NCBI GenBank assembly: GCA_037176725.1
Contig: JAZBRS010000020.1
Coordinates: 53,224,001 to 53,288,000 of the forward strand
DNA length: 64,000 nt
Reading direction: 5' to 3'
Origin: Posidonia oceanica
Taxonomy: Eukaryota; Streptophyta; Magnoliopsida; Alismatales; Posidoniaceae
A program made the position numbers and the translations under genes. Within the stretch, counting starts at the first letter, position 1, and every line of letters starts with the position of its first letter. The notes beneath the pieces were generated by a model that was given only the letters and a program-made list of their open reading frames with translations, did not search any database and was not told the DNA's origin. Shown here one piece after another: positions 32,646 to 43,655 of the stretch.

Positions 32646-33860
32646 TCAAGGGTAGTACCTTTTGAGGTGCAGTACATTCCAGGGATATTCAAGCCTAGTG
32701 CCATCCTCTCTGGCCAAACAATAGACATTGCCCACATATGCCTCAACCATCAAGTATGGTCCTTCCCAATTTGGTCTCAGTTTCCCATGCTTGTGAGGAA
32801 GGATTTCTTTAAGCACCCATTCACCAATATTGAATTTACGTTCAATTACTTTCTTCTTATATGGTCTTGCAAGTCGTTCTTGGTAGAGACATGCATGCTC
32901 AGCTGCTTGCAACCGCTTCTCATCTAGCAAATCCAACTGTAGACTTAATAATTGCCTCTTATCCTCGGTAGTTACCTCATCGTCGAGTTGTATCCTGGAT
33001 GAGGGGACCAAGACCTCAAATGGGACTACCGTTTCCATACCATAAGTAAGCGCAAACGGGGTTTGGCCCGTAGGTGTTCTTATGGAGGTTCGATAGGCCC
33101 ACAAGGTATCAATTAGCTTATCTATCCAGTCATGTCCCTTGGCTCCTATCATTTTCTTAAGGATTCAGATTAATGTTTTATTAGTAGTTTCAGCTTGCCC
33201 ATTACCTTGCGGGTAATAGGGCGATGAATGATGCAAATCGATCTTAAATTTCTTACAGAGCTTTTCGAAGTCTTGGGATACGAAGATTGCGCCATTGTCT
33301 GCTACCAATTTCTTTGGGATCTCGAACCTTGAGATGATATTCTTCCGCATGAACTTGCAAAGATTTGAAGCTTTGATTTCAGTGAACGCTTCCGCTTCAG
33401 CCCATCTAGTGAAGTACTCAGTGACTGTGAGGATGAACCTATTCTGCTTTTCAGTGTCGAATGGTCCCACGACATCAAATGCCCACATGGAGAAGGGCCA
33501 CACCGCTTGAGTCGGATTCAACTCTGATGCTAGCGCATGTATTCTGTCTGCATGGATCTAGCACTACCTGCACCTTCTCACTTTGTTTGCGCAATCTGCC
33601 TCCATTGTGGGCCAGTAGTACCCTCTACACAGTATCATTTTTGCCATGAATTGAGAATTGATGTGTCCTCCACATATGCCTTCATGCAATTCTTCGATGA
33701 TAACTTCAACCTCCTCATAAGTGACACAGTGCAGCTCTATTCCGCTGAAAGACCTTTTGAAAAGGACCTCGGCTCTCATGAAGTATCTTGTAGCCATCCT
33801 CCGAACTGCCTCTTTATCCTGTGAAGTTGCGTAGTCGGGGAAGATCCTGTCTTGAATGTA
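32646..33860 (-). pseudogene. B2 integrase
   Basis: Minus-strand. Zinc-binding part 33797-33564 (LHEGICGGH, WPTMEADCANKVRRC, with a stop before the last Cys). Catalytic core 33521-33165 with MWAFDVVGPF, LVADNGAIFVSQDF and YYPQGNGQAETTNK, so D, D and E are present. C-terminal part 33152-32646 (GHDWIDKLIDTLWAYRTSI, TYGMETVVPFEV, LRPNWEGPYLMVEAYVG, LHLKRYYP). Stops between the parts make it inactive. It is better preserved than in B1. It is the last domain of pol; the T-rich array and antisense genes follow. Confidence 0.9.
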
Positions 33861-34455
33861 GTTCTAGATGTCAAAGAACCATGGGTTCCCGTCATCCTCA
33901 ATGTTGTAGCAAACTTCAAACGTGCCTATCCTTGATTCCCCGGCTTTCTATCTGAGCTCCACGGCCCATGGCTCAGTTGAGCCAATGGCAGGCATCCCGT
34001 GCTGCTGAACCATTGTTGTTTGCTCTCGGATATTGATGGGGAACTTGATTGAGGAAGCCAACGAAGCGAGAGCATCCGCTAGTAGGTTATGACTCTGGAG
34101 GGTGTGGACATACACCACTTGCTGAAACCGCACCAATAGGAGGCGTGCAATGCCTTTGTACTCTTCTAGCCTTGGGTTGAGGGTTCTATACTTGTTCAGA
34201 ATTTGTCATAGAACCAATTAGGAGTCTCCAATGAGTTTCAACTGCTTTGCCCCTAGCTCCAGTGCTAGGCGTAATCCAAGGATCAATGCCTCATATTCTG
34301 CAACATTGTTGGTATTTATGGCAAAGTTTAGCTGTACAGCTCGAGGAATGAGAACTCCTTCTAGAGTGAGAAGTGCTACTTCGATGCCTGCCCCTTGTCT
34401 GTTGAGTGCTCTATCAAAGTAGAGAGTCCATTGTCGAGTGGGAGACTCGGTGGCT
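33861..34455 (-). pseudogene. B2 archaeal-type RNase H
   Basis: Minus-strand. LYFDRALNRQGAGI near 34430, NNVAEYEALILGLRLALELGA, LIGDS, then VLxQILNKYRTLN and VRFQQVVYVHTLQSHNLLADALASLAS. Asp, Glu and Asp of the active site are kept. A TAA follows LIGDS (34218-34220), the same codon as the TAG in B1. Tat-lineage hallmark. Confidence 0.85.
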
Positions 34456-35455
34456 TGTATTTCCAGTATCTCCTCGTCGGGGAAGTCTATTCGGACGGGT
34501 TGATAATCTTCTATTGGTAGTTCAAGCAGGTGATCTACAATGGCTTGCCCCTTGATTGCCTTCTGGGACACATATTGCAAGTCAAATTCAGTGAGGAGGA
34601 GTTGCCACCTTGCCAATCTCCCAGAGAAGGCTGGCTTCTTGAACATATATTTGATTGGGTCCATCTTGGCGATGTAATAGACTTTATGGGTTAGGAAGTA
34701 GTGTCTCAGCTTTTGAGATGCCCATACCAAGGCCAAGCAATGCTTTTCTATGGCTGTATACTTCTCCTCATAACCCAAGAAAGTTCTACTCAGATAGCAG
34801 ATAGCTTTTTCCTTCTTCCCATCCTCATCATGTTGAATTAGCACTGCCCCTATTGATGATGCAGTGACTGCCACATAAAGTAGTAAAGACTTCCCTGACA
34901 TAGGCGTTGACAAGACTGGGGGGTTCATGAGGTATGCTTTGAGTTCATCAAAAGCTTTCTGGCATTTCTCATCCCAAGTGAATTCCCTTCCTCCTTTCAG
35001 TAACTCATAAAACGGCTTACATCGATCTACATGCTGTGAGATGAACCTCTTGATGAACTGTAAGCGGCCAGTAAGTCCTCTGAGTTCCTTGATGTTTCGG
35101 GGCAGAGGCATCTATGCTATTGCTCTAGCCTTCTGTGGGTCCACCTCGATTCCTCTCTTGCTAATAATGAAGCCCAGTAGCTTCCCGGCAGTTACGCCAA
35201 ACACACATTTCTTTGGGTTCATTTTCAGCTGATATTGCCTTGCTCTGCTCAGTACCCTTCTTAGTGCCTCAAAGTGTGTCTCCCTTGTTCTTGATTTGAC
35301 CAAGATATCGTCAACATACACCTCCATGCAATTATGCATCATGTCATGGAAGATGGCCATCATCGCTCTCTGATATGTTGCGCCGGCGTTCTTGAGATTG
35401 AATGGCATGACTACATAGTAGTATGTCCCCTATGGTGTCATGAACGACGTCTTCT
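34456..35455 (-). pseudogene. B2 RT C-terminal half and RT-linked RNase H
   Basis: Minus-strand. Frame 35408-35112 has MPFNLKNAGATYQRAM, MEVYVDDILVKSRT and the thumb MNPKKCVFGVTAGKLLGFI. After one stop, frame 35111-34218 runs through the connection (LRGLTGRLQFIKRFISQH), RNase H (SSIGAVLIQHDEDGKKEKAI, CLALVWASQKLRHYF) and the linker to the second RNase H. It copies RNA to DNA and removes the template. Confidence 0.9.
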
Positions 35456-35456
35456 C

Positions 35457-36502
35457 TTAGTCCTCCTCTGCTAGCTTAATCTGGTTGTAACCGGAGAAAC
35501 CATCCATGAAAGATAGCATCTCAAATCCTACTGTATTCTCCACTAGCAAGTCAATATGTGGCGAAGGGAAGTCACCTTTGGGACAGGCGGCGTTGAGGTT
35601 GCGATAGTCAATGCAAACCCGAACCTTCCCGTCCTTTTTGGCCACTGGTACTATATTTGAGACCCAACTGGAGTACACAACCACCTTGATGAATTTCACT
35701 TTATGGAGCTTGTCAATTTCTTCTTAGACTTTGAGGGCAAGTTCCGGCCTTAGTCGCCTTAACTTCTGCTTGATGGGCTTGGTTCCAGAGTTCAGTGGAA
35801 GCAGGTGTTCCACTAGAGCTGATTGTAGACCAGGCATATCCTCGTACTTGAAGGCCAGCACATCCATGAATTCTTTCAAGATTTGGACCATTTCCTCCTG
35901 CTCTTTTGGGCTCAGGCTTGCACTTATGAGTATTGGTTTTGGCTCTTCGATGGTTCCCAAGTTGACCTCCACAGTCTCCTCTTCAGCTACCTTGGTTTGC
36001 TTATCATATTTGTCCATGAGGTGCTTAAGGAGGCCTGAGTCGGCCTCTTGATCTTCTTCCTTATCACTGCAGCTAACCAGCTCATACGCTTCTATTCCTG
36101 CACACTTCCCATATCGATCAAATTCTTCTACTAGGAAGACCATGTTAGCAGTAGCCAGCTCCTGAGGCAATGCCTCCATGTATTGACACACACGCATAGT
36201 TTTGGAAGCAGTGGTCGAAGTCGACCGTGAGCTGCTAAAACTAACATGGTGATCCTCTCCCTTATTGAAAATAGAAAGTAAATTACTTTTATTTTTAGGA
36301 AATGAAAACAGTGCGGAATTAAACAAAGTTTTATTTACAGCATATAGGGAGATGTCCCTAGAGTTACGTCCATCAGTAGAGGTAGGAGCCTTTCTAGGCG
36401 GGCTTGTCGTGGTCGACGTTCCCACCATCTTCGAGAAGCTCATGGTCAGCCCCTGGATCGGAGTCAACTTCAGGTCTTTGAGGTTGCTGACCTTCAGAGA
36501 GA
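35457..36502 (-). pseudogene. B2 RT N-terminal half with acidic segment and possible intron
   Basis: Frames 36502-35724 and 35699-35457. Acidic segment SDKEEDQEADSGLLKHLMDKY and VAEEETVEVNLGT, then LRRLRPELALKV, a stop, and WVSNIVPVAKKDGKVRVC, DYRNLNAACPKGDFPSPH, LSFMDGFSGYNQIKLAEED. The stretch 36340-36255 is AT-rich and on the coding strand reads TGTAAATAAAACTTTG at one end and a T-rich, AG-ended tract at the other, like a small intron between protease and RT as in Ogre. Confidence 0.8.
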
Positions 36503-37330
36503 TCAACCGTGAGGCGGCGGACCCTGTCTACGAGTCGTTGTGACTTGCGTAGAGTTTGCCCTAGCCTTTGCTCCAAAGAGGAAGAGATGTCCGAAGCTAG
36601 AGGAGGCGGAGGCTTGGAAGCGGCGATGCTGGAAGAAGAGGGAGAAGAAGAAAGAGATGGCCGATCCGAGGGGTTCGGGGGCCGGTGCGCCTAACAGTCG
36701 TGGTGGCGATGTTGCAGTCTGACCTTCGTGAGGCTCTGCTGGCAACTCTTCTACAGTCTGACCTTCGTGAGGCTCTGCTGGCAACTCTTCTACAGTCTGA
36801 CCTTCGTGAGGCTCTACTGCTACAGTTTGGCCTTCGTGAGGCTCTGCTGTCAACTCCCTTGCAGTTTGACCTTCGTGAGGCTCTGCTGGCAATTCAAGTG
36901 TTTGGAATAAGCCGGAAATGTTTACGTCGGCTGTGTCCTCTACACTTTGGAGAGTGTGTTTGGTTGATTGTGCCAAAATAATATTTCCCAGGGGGGATGA
37001 ATTCAGGTCGAATATCCCTACGCTGGTAAAATGTCCTTGTAGATTCCACTGTAATGGTCGTCTATCGGGGAACTGGTCGAAATCGAGTCCTCCCCTTCCT
37101 TCTCTGTCACAGGCCTTTACTGGCTCCTTCATTCCCTTTCCTTCCGAGCCTAAGCCCTGGCCTTTCTTATAGCCAATTCTCCTCATGATCTCCCATCCCA
37201 CATTCATGGAGGGTCTTTTGCTTTTTGAGGGTTCCCTCTTCTTGTGAAATAACCTCAGCCTGGCCCACTTGTCCCTTAACTCGACCATAGATACTACATT
37301 CTTGCCCTTTTCGGCGTGGGTCGGCTTTTC
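36503..37330 (-). pseudogene. B2 G-patch region and 13-residue repeat
   Basis: Frame 37564-36503 (part). WEIMRRIGYKKGQGLGSEGKG and EPVKACDREGRGGLDFDQFP form the G-patch. HFTSVGIFDLNSSPLGNI follows. Then come five copies of a 13-residue unit (ELPAEPHEGQTVE), then a Pro/Ala-rich linker towards the RT. The G-patch is a short glycine-rich motif found after the protease in some retroelements, where it may bind nucleic acid. Kept in all four pol copies of the window. Confidence 0.8.
36716..36900. repeat. 39-bp coding minisatellite in B2 pol
   Basis: Five units; the first two are identical 39-base copies (CTGACCTTCGTGAGGCTCTG and CTGGCAACTCTTCTACAGT). The third is 30 bases. All keep the frame and encode the PHEGQ repeat. 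B1 has decayed copies at 12110-12260. Confidence 0.85.
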
Positions 37331-37960
37331 TCGCACACTGAACTGGTGCGGCAGGTATATCACATTTGCCTCTACTTCTTGGCCTGGTATGTCCCCTGCT
37401 ATCTTGATGATTTTCCCATCATGTGGGAATTTCAGGCATTGGTGCCGAGGAGATGATACTCCTTTTAAATTCTCCCTAGGATGATCTGATATGGTACATT
37501 GATGTCTATGACGATTAGTTGGGTTAGAACCTGAGTTGGTTCTATCCCTATTTTTGTGGTCCACTTGCCATGTGCTTTTCTTTTGCTGTCATCATACTCG
37601 GCAATCGTCATATCAATGGGGGTTAAGGAAGCCTCATTTACGCCTAAGGCTCGTATTGTATTTAACAAGCAAATGTTCATTGATGCACCAGTATCTATGA
37701 GCACTTCAGAAATTAAGTGATTGTTTATAGAAATGGTTACATTCAATGGTGCTTTTCTCCACTCTATTGGTGCCAACTCGCTATCAGCAAAGGTAATGAT
37801 AGGCTCTACAAAGGCTACTGTAGCTATAATATGGAGTTCCTTTGCTGGCATATCTGGGGCAACTTGGGCCTTCTCTAGCACTTCTAGTAGAGCTTTTTGG
37901 TGTTGATTTGAGCTGTTTATGAGGTCATAAATCGAGATCCTGGCCTACTTCTTCTTTAAT
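37331..37960 (-). pseudogene. B2 second retropepsin-like protease module
   Basis: Minus-strand frame 37881-37465. FVEPIITFADSELAPIEWRK, then LNVTISINNHLISE, VLIDTGASMNICLLNTIRALG (DTG catalytic triplet near 37690), a mid-region IDMTIAEYDDSKRKAHG and the hydrophobic-Gly motif PYQIILGRI. This is a full-length aspartic protease pattern of about 110 residues, separate from the DTGAS module at 38750. Its DTG-ASMNIC context is the usual one for Tat proteases, so this may be the working enzyme and the first one a duplicate with another role. B1 has lost this module. Confidence 0.8.
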
Positions 37961-38470
37961 TGCTCTAGGATGTCATATTCCACCGACTCGAGTCCTACTT
38001 CAGGTCTGACTGGCTCTGTTTGCTCTGCTGGTGGCATGATTCGGTTTGACAACCTCCCTCCTCTGGTGATGGGCACAGCAGCCTCATTTCCTTTGCACGG
38101 GTTGTTGGATGCTCCCTTCTTGAGCGGCCAGGCGAAGATGGACTTCCCCCATATAGATCTGCCAAGATCTAGTGGCTTTGTGGCCCTGGCTTGTTGCTCT
38201 ATTGGCACTCGAAAGATTGGAGATGACGGAGTAGTAGTGCTCCGACATACTGAAGTGTTGAGGGCCGGTAATTGACTTGATGGAGGCCTAGCTGCCCTGA
38301 TGATTGGGGAGACCGATGGCGACAGCAGCTTGGGATCCCACAACGGTGATTTTCTTCATGGTAGACGTTGTGACTCCTCCTCTTCCCAAAGGATTGCAAT
38401 TTGTGGCTCTGGCATCTTGAATGTGTATAGAACCCCTGGTCGATTGGCTGGAATGCTAACGACCACTCCT
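37961..38470 (-). pseudogene. B2 linker between protease modules
   Basis: Frame 38343-37945: Ser/Pro/Arg-rich with PSVSPIIRAARPPSSQLPAL, GKSIFAWPLKKGASNN, RGGRLSNRIMPPAEQ and VEYDILEQLKKK. Matches 13336-12900 in B1. No enzyme motif. The two copies keep the same blocks, which suggests it was once translated. Confidence 0.65.
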
Positions 38471-39128
38471 TGGTATTTGAATTTTAGCATTTGATGAACC
38501 GAAGATGCTACAGCCCCGACCTCTGCTAGCCAGACCTCCCTAGGATGAGTGGCTACAGGACTTCCTCCTTCATAATGATCATCGAAGTGATACTAGTCAA
38601 AGGACCGGCTGTGATTTCCATGGGCATTGTCCCTAGTGCCAATTTTTCCTTCTGATCAAACCCAGTGCACATAAATGGAGTTCTATCTAGCTCACTCTCA
38701 TTTAGCCCTAAGCTTCAGAGGGTGGAGAGAGAACTGAAGCTTCGGCTTGCTCCAGTGTCAACTAATACTCCTTGCAGCACATGATCATTGATGCCCACTG
38801 TGATGACAAGCGGTAGTTCTTGCTTATGTGGGGGTGGAAGCTTCGAATCTTTGAAGACTATATTTTCCCGTTCAAATTGCTGATTGGCTTTTTGAACTTG
38901 GCTTTCTTCCTCTGTATCTTCTTGTGGTTCCTCCACTACTGCTGTGTGGTTGAACTGGCTAAGGAGCTCCTTCACGGTTAGTCCCTCGTCTACCTCGCTG
39001 TCCCAATCATCATCCGAGATTATTCCCCAGTGTTCAGCATGACTGTCCCAGTCCTCTTCTAGAATGACATGGTTATCCCAGTCCTTTGATGTTAGTGGAT
39101 TAGGGAGCTGCTCGTCCTGGAATGCCAT
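38471..39128 (-). pseudogene. B2 first retropepsin-like protease module
   Basis: Frame 39128-38715 runs from the acidic end of gag (MAFQDEQLPNPLTSKDWDN, SDDDWDSEVDEGLT) through LPLVITVGINDHVLQG to VLVDTGASRSFSSLSTL (DTG near 38757). After a stop the rest follows in broken frames: FMCTGFDQ, PMEI, MIIMKEEV, LILGRS near 38535 and HQMLKFKYQG. The DTG and ILGR signatures match those in B1 (13337-13768). Confidence 0.75.
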
Positions 39129-41015
39129 GACTTGGTGCTTGGGGAGAGGGTCGCTGTAGACCTATTGAGACATCCCTGTCTGCTTTCTCTGTTTGGCTCT
39201 TTTGACCAGGACATCCCATTCAATCACATTTGCCTCTACCATGTCATAGACTATGTCTCTGAAAGTCCAGCAGTCATTGATGGTGTGACCATGTACCCTA
39301 TGGAACAGACAGTATTTGTTCTAGTCACAATTTGGCAATTCAAGCCTGGCTGGCGGGAGTTCGATTGCTTTTGCCTCCTCTAGTTCTATGAACATATTTG
39401 CCAATGCGACTGGTAGAGGAGGGTAATGGTCTCTTCTTCCCTTTTTGCATGGCAATGGAGGGGAACATTGTGATAACCGCTCCCGTTCCTAGTGTTGTTG
39501 GGGGGATTTCTGTTATTGGCCTGGCCATTTTGATTGCCCCTAGTCCATTGCTGCCAGGGAGCATTCCACATAGGGTGGATTTGCTACTGAGGGGGAGGGT
39601 TATTCCATGCCTGCTGTTGCTGAGGAGGGCGGCTCCATGCTTGCTGTTGCTAAGGAGGAGGGTAGCTCCTAGCTTGCTGTTGCTGAGGAGGAGGGTGGCT
39701 CCAGGTTGGCTACTGTGAAGCTAGTATAGCTCTTTGTTCGAACAGCCTGGGTGCGGGGCCCATCTTGTTGACGACTCCAGTCACTCCCTCTACCACCTGT
39801 GCTTTCCGACTCTTCTTTGGCTCCTCCATGAATTCATGCAGATTTTCATTAACGGAGGCCGCCACTTCATACAAGGCCATCACATTGGGACAGTAGGCAT
39901 TTACAAGTCCCTTCTTCATTGGTCCTGTGGTGTTTGCAATGAGGGTCTGGACTACTTGTCACTCTGGAATGGTCAGTCCTGATCTAGCCGCCATTTCCCG
40001 CCATCTGTTGGCGAATGTTACCCAGCTTTCGCCTTGCTTCATGACCTCCTTGCTTAGGTCGTGGAAGGTTGGCTTGGGGGTCTATCTTGTGCTGGTATTT
40101 TGTGAGGAAGCTCTCTCTGATTTTATCAAAGCTGCTGAGGTCTTCCTTGGAGAGATTGAGAAACCAATCCATGGGCCCTCCTTCGAGTGAGTTGAAGAAC
40201 AGGTGTATCACAAGCCCCAAATCATGGAAATAGGGGGCTGACTCCATTTGGAACCGCACTAGCTGACTGAGCGGGTTAGTGGTTCCGTTGAACTTGGGAG
40301 TCTTCAGATACTTGAAGCCTGGAGGTAATCTAAACGGGAGAAACTGGCTCTTGTCAAAATTTGCCGGAGCCTGGGTATGTACCCCTAATGCACTGAGCAT
40401 TTTTCTCATCTCATCCAAATTTGTCATCCCGGCTGATGGGGTCGGGACATGTGAATTGAAGGACGGATGGTTCTGCTGCTGATGGAGGTAGCTGTTGCAG
40501 AAGTGTTGATGTGCGACCTGCTCGTATCGCAGGGGAGACGCCTGATGGTGGTGGTGATCTGGCTGAGGCTGATTGCCTGCCATAGGTGGTTGGAGATGTC
40601 TTAGATAGACTCATTCCTTGTACTCGCCATGTGGCATGTAACTGTGTTCCTGAATCAAGGGGTTGGCCCTTGAGTTATAAGCTCCGTTGAGCGCTGTACC
40701 CTGACCTGAGTGGTTTGTGTCTGACGGTGGGTTGCCATTTTGTCCCTGGTATAGATCTTCAGGAGTATGATCCGCAACTTGCCTTCGTTGTCCTTCACCG
40801 AGATGGGGTGGCTGCTGGAGGTTATTCTAACATGGCCCCGTTGGGGCTAATGTCTCCTCATTTAAGAACTGGTACATGGCTTTGTACTAGATCGAGTCTG
40901 GTTCCAAGGCTTCTCCGGTGATCAGGTGGTAGATTGTGGGCTCTTCTCCTGAGGTACTTGTGGAGTCTGACCTCTCTCTTTCCGGTTGTTCAGCTTCATG
41001 GATTTGGTTCATCAT
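39129..41015 (-). pseudogene. B2 gag
   Basis: Minus-strand from ATG 41015 (MMNQIHEAEQPERERSD). N-terminal part MYQFLNEETLAPTGPC with two TAG codons where the B1 copy has CAG (near 40890 and 40832). Capsid part 40583-39984 (FRLPPGFKYLKTPKFNGTTN, LVIHLFFNSLEGGPMDWFLNL, FDKIRESFLTKYQHKIDP). One extra G in a G-run near 40078 shifts the frame. Then MKKGLVNAYCPNVMALYEV and LHEFMEEPKKSRKAQVVEG, a Gln-rich repeat linker (39712-39600), and the zinc-knuckle-like FHRVHGHTINDC near 39270. Makes the particle core; about 620 residues when whole. Confidence 0.85.
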
Positions 41016-42510
41016 TGCTGCAGCTTTTGATAATGAGATGGAATTGGCTTCAAGGCGTAATACGCCTTAGAGTAAGGCGTATAATGTTGGATGCAATATT
41101 TCACGCGTACAATACCCTTAACGGTATTCCTCTGTTCTTCTCCTGTCTTTTCTTTACAACTTTTCCTTTCTTTCCTTTTTTTTTTGTTTTCTGTGCTTTT
41201 TTTTTTTTTTGCTTTTTTTTCTTTTGGCTTTTCTCTTTTCTTTTCGAAGGATTACAAGTGCAAAGAAAAGGAAATTACAAGAACTTGGGAAATTTTAATA
41301 CAGATTCCTAAAAAAAAGTAAAAATAAAACAGAACTGTCACTGTTATGGGTTTTTAAATATCTTCCCCTATCAAACAAATCACAGAAAGGAGCTAAAATA
41401 TAACAGCCACACAAAGAATGTGTTAGACGCGGAACCTGCTACGTACAATGTTAGACGCAGGGATCTTAGCAGCTAATGCCCTGTTTCAGAGAACTGTACA
41501 GAAATACTTTCAAACAGCGATTTAAGGTTTTGATTTTTGTTTTCACTTTGAGATTAGTGCTTTAAACCTGCTGTAGCTCTCTGGATTCCTTAAGGCTTAG
41601 GTATGACTTCTTTTTTTGGAATTTCTAGGGCTCCTCACAAAATAGGTGAATATTTTTGGTACTACCCCCTACCTCAACTCCTGAGGATGCGAGAGAGAGC
41701 CCGAATACACTTAGATCCCTACCTTGTAGAGATAGAGCCCAGTGTACTCGGAATTGATCGGGTCACTCACGTATCCACACACCAATGAAATAAACAAACC
41801 ACCGAAAAGGGGAGGGAGGAATACAAGTCAAAGCTTGAGGTTCTAATTATCTTTCACAAAAGGCCAAAGAAGAAGAAGGACCCCTTGTGAAAGACAATGA
41901 CAATACAAGTACCTTTCCTAAGTCCTTTGCAACAGAGGTGCTTGGGACCTAGACGGTTACTTATATAACCCAAGAAATGACACAAGCAATTAGTTCCCAA
42001 TGAGGGCCATGCAAGTCATATAAAAAGATTCGATTTTTTTGTTATTATTTTTTTTGCAAAGCACCCAAAGAAACTGAAGTTCCGGTCCCTACGGTAAAGC
42101 CGATCACCTCACAGCTCAGTCCTTGGGTCAGTTATGAAAAGAAAAATAAGAGAAAATTTAAAAATAGAAGGTTTCTGTTCAGTAATCCTTAGACACAGAT
42201 ATTGTAGCGTCTAATGTTAGACGTGCCAGATCACGCGTATAACGTACTGACAGAGTTTTTTCAGAAAAACAGTGGTTTTTACAAACCACCTCCACTCCTG
42301 AGAAACCAGAGAGAAGGGGGAGGTGATTTCAGTTATATGGATGTAAACAAAAACAAAAAGGATCACGACGCCTCAAAATACTATGAGGAATTTCACCACT
42401 ACCTTAGAACTTATGAAAAATTAAGAAATTAAAACTAAACTAAGAATGTCAATATTGAAGGAGGAAGAAGAAAGAAAAGCATACTTACTTTGCACGGGGG
42501 CACTTTTAGC
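41016..42510 (-). other. B2 leader (5' untranslated region)
   Basis: Between primer site and gag. No gene. It holds three palindrome clusters (41055-41115, 41418-41485, 42190-42245) and a pyrimidine-rich tract on the plus strand (41110-41240). It aligns along its length to the leader of B1 (44587-46124); both contain TACCCCCTACCTCAACTCCTG and GGGACCTA blocks. The similarity shows it is an ordered part of the element. Confidence 0.75.
41055..41115. promoter_or_regulatory. Palindrome cluster in B2 leader, next to gag start
   Basis: AAGGCGTAATACGCCTT is a perfect 17-base palindrome around one centre base. GGCGTATAATGTTGGATGC and CACGCGTACAATACCC follow. The B1 leader has the counterpart at 44618-44690. 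Confidence 0.65.
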
Positions 42511-42530
42511 CATCCCACCGTGATCGCCAG
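42511..42530 (-). promoter_or_regulatory. Primer binding site of B2
   Basis: On the element strand TGGCGATCACGGTGGGA begins three bases after the LTR end. From memory it is complementary, with about two mismatches, to the 3' end of a plant tRNA-Arg, the primer used by Tat/Ogre elements. Confidence 0.75.
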
Positions 42531-43267
42531 ATTGTGGATATGGGGTTTTGGAGGAGAAGAGGAGAGGCTTGTTTTGCTTTTTACTTGCTTTATCTTCTCG
42601 GAGTCCCCTTTTTGTATCCGACGCCGTCACTCCACGTGTGATGGAATCGATGTGATCGCCACTCTCGTTTCGCTTTCACCGGCCCTCGAGATGCCTTAGG
42701 GAGATGTGATGTGGTTGCGGGTTCAGCTACCTTGGGACAACGCCAGCGTTGCCCAAGGATGCCCGTGCTTGGTGAGCTCTTTCTTCCTTCTTCCTCCTTG
42801 TATGACAAACGTTAGCAAAGCAAAAGAAACAAAACAATACAAAGATGGATCAATATGTGTAGTAACTTTTCCAGAGTAAATAGAAAAGAAAATAAAAAAA
42901 GCGTAGTGAAATACATACTCGAGGGGTTTGATCCCCCCAGTTGCAACTAATAGAGATGTATGCTTAGCTACGACAATATATATGAACTCGAAATAAAATG
43001 TATGATTATGCTATGGGATTGAACATATGATATTAGAAATGAAAAGAAAACCAACGAAATAGAGTCCCCTCTATCTATGTGCAAACTGTGTTGACATGAA
43101 GCCAACAACAACAAAGGGACACTCAAGCTTTTCGAATACTCTCCTCCTTTCAAAATCTGTCTTCTCTCTTTCAATTCTCAAGGACCTCACTTCTCTAAGA
43201 TTTTTAATCTCAAGAGAGCATGTGAATTCCAAAAATCCGGGCCATGAACCCTGTGGGTGTACCCCTG

Positions 43268-43275
43268 CTTTTATA
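43268..43275 (-). promoter_or_regulatory. LTR promoter TATA box in B2 5' LTR
   Basis: Minus-strand TATAAAAG, centred in a 9-base inverted repeat (CCCCTGCTT...AAGCAGGGG, 43262-43285). Conserved in all three family B LTRs. Transcription would begin about 30 bases lower, near 43235. Confidence 0.7.
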
Positions 43276-43339
43276 GAAGCAGGGGAGGAACAGAAAAGGG
43301 CACAAATGCCAAGTCAGCAGAGTTTCCTGTTTCAGAGGT

Positions 43340-43655
43340 GTTATATGCTGGAAAACCAGCGTATAACGTTATAAGCAAGAGTATCCGCGTATAATGACCT
43401 CTGAGGCATAACTGCCAGGATCAAAGAAGATTCCCCAATTAAGGAGTCATTAAGTGTGTTTAAACTCAGCTTTGATGGCTTTGACCGGTCAATAGGTTCC
43501 AAAGAAGGCAAAAACATGATTTTTGGATTAGGCCAAATAAGGAAAGCTTTGGGCTGACTAGGTTGCCACATTGGACGCTGGAAAACCAGCAGCCAATGTT
43601 AGCCGCTGGGGAACCAGCGGCCAACGTTGTACGCTGAGAAGCCAGCAGACAACAC
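43340..43655. promoter_or_regulatory. Tandem hairpins in B2 5' LTR
   Basis: Hairpins: GTTATATGCTGG - AAAA - CCAGCGTATAAC (43340-43366), TTGGACGCTGG - AAAA - CCAGCAGCCAATGTT (from about 43570), GCCGCTGG - GG - AACCAGCGGC, and GTTGTACGCTG...CCAGCAGACAAC. The upstream set lies before the TATA box in the direction of transcription, so an enhancer-like role is possible. Confidence 0.7.

Noticed and set aside
41080..41320. Phe/Leu-rich transmembrane-like frames, also at 44612-44860, 7109-7312 and 31634-31876
   Set aside because: All are translations of T/C-rich or T-rich simple sequence in leaders and spacers.
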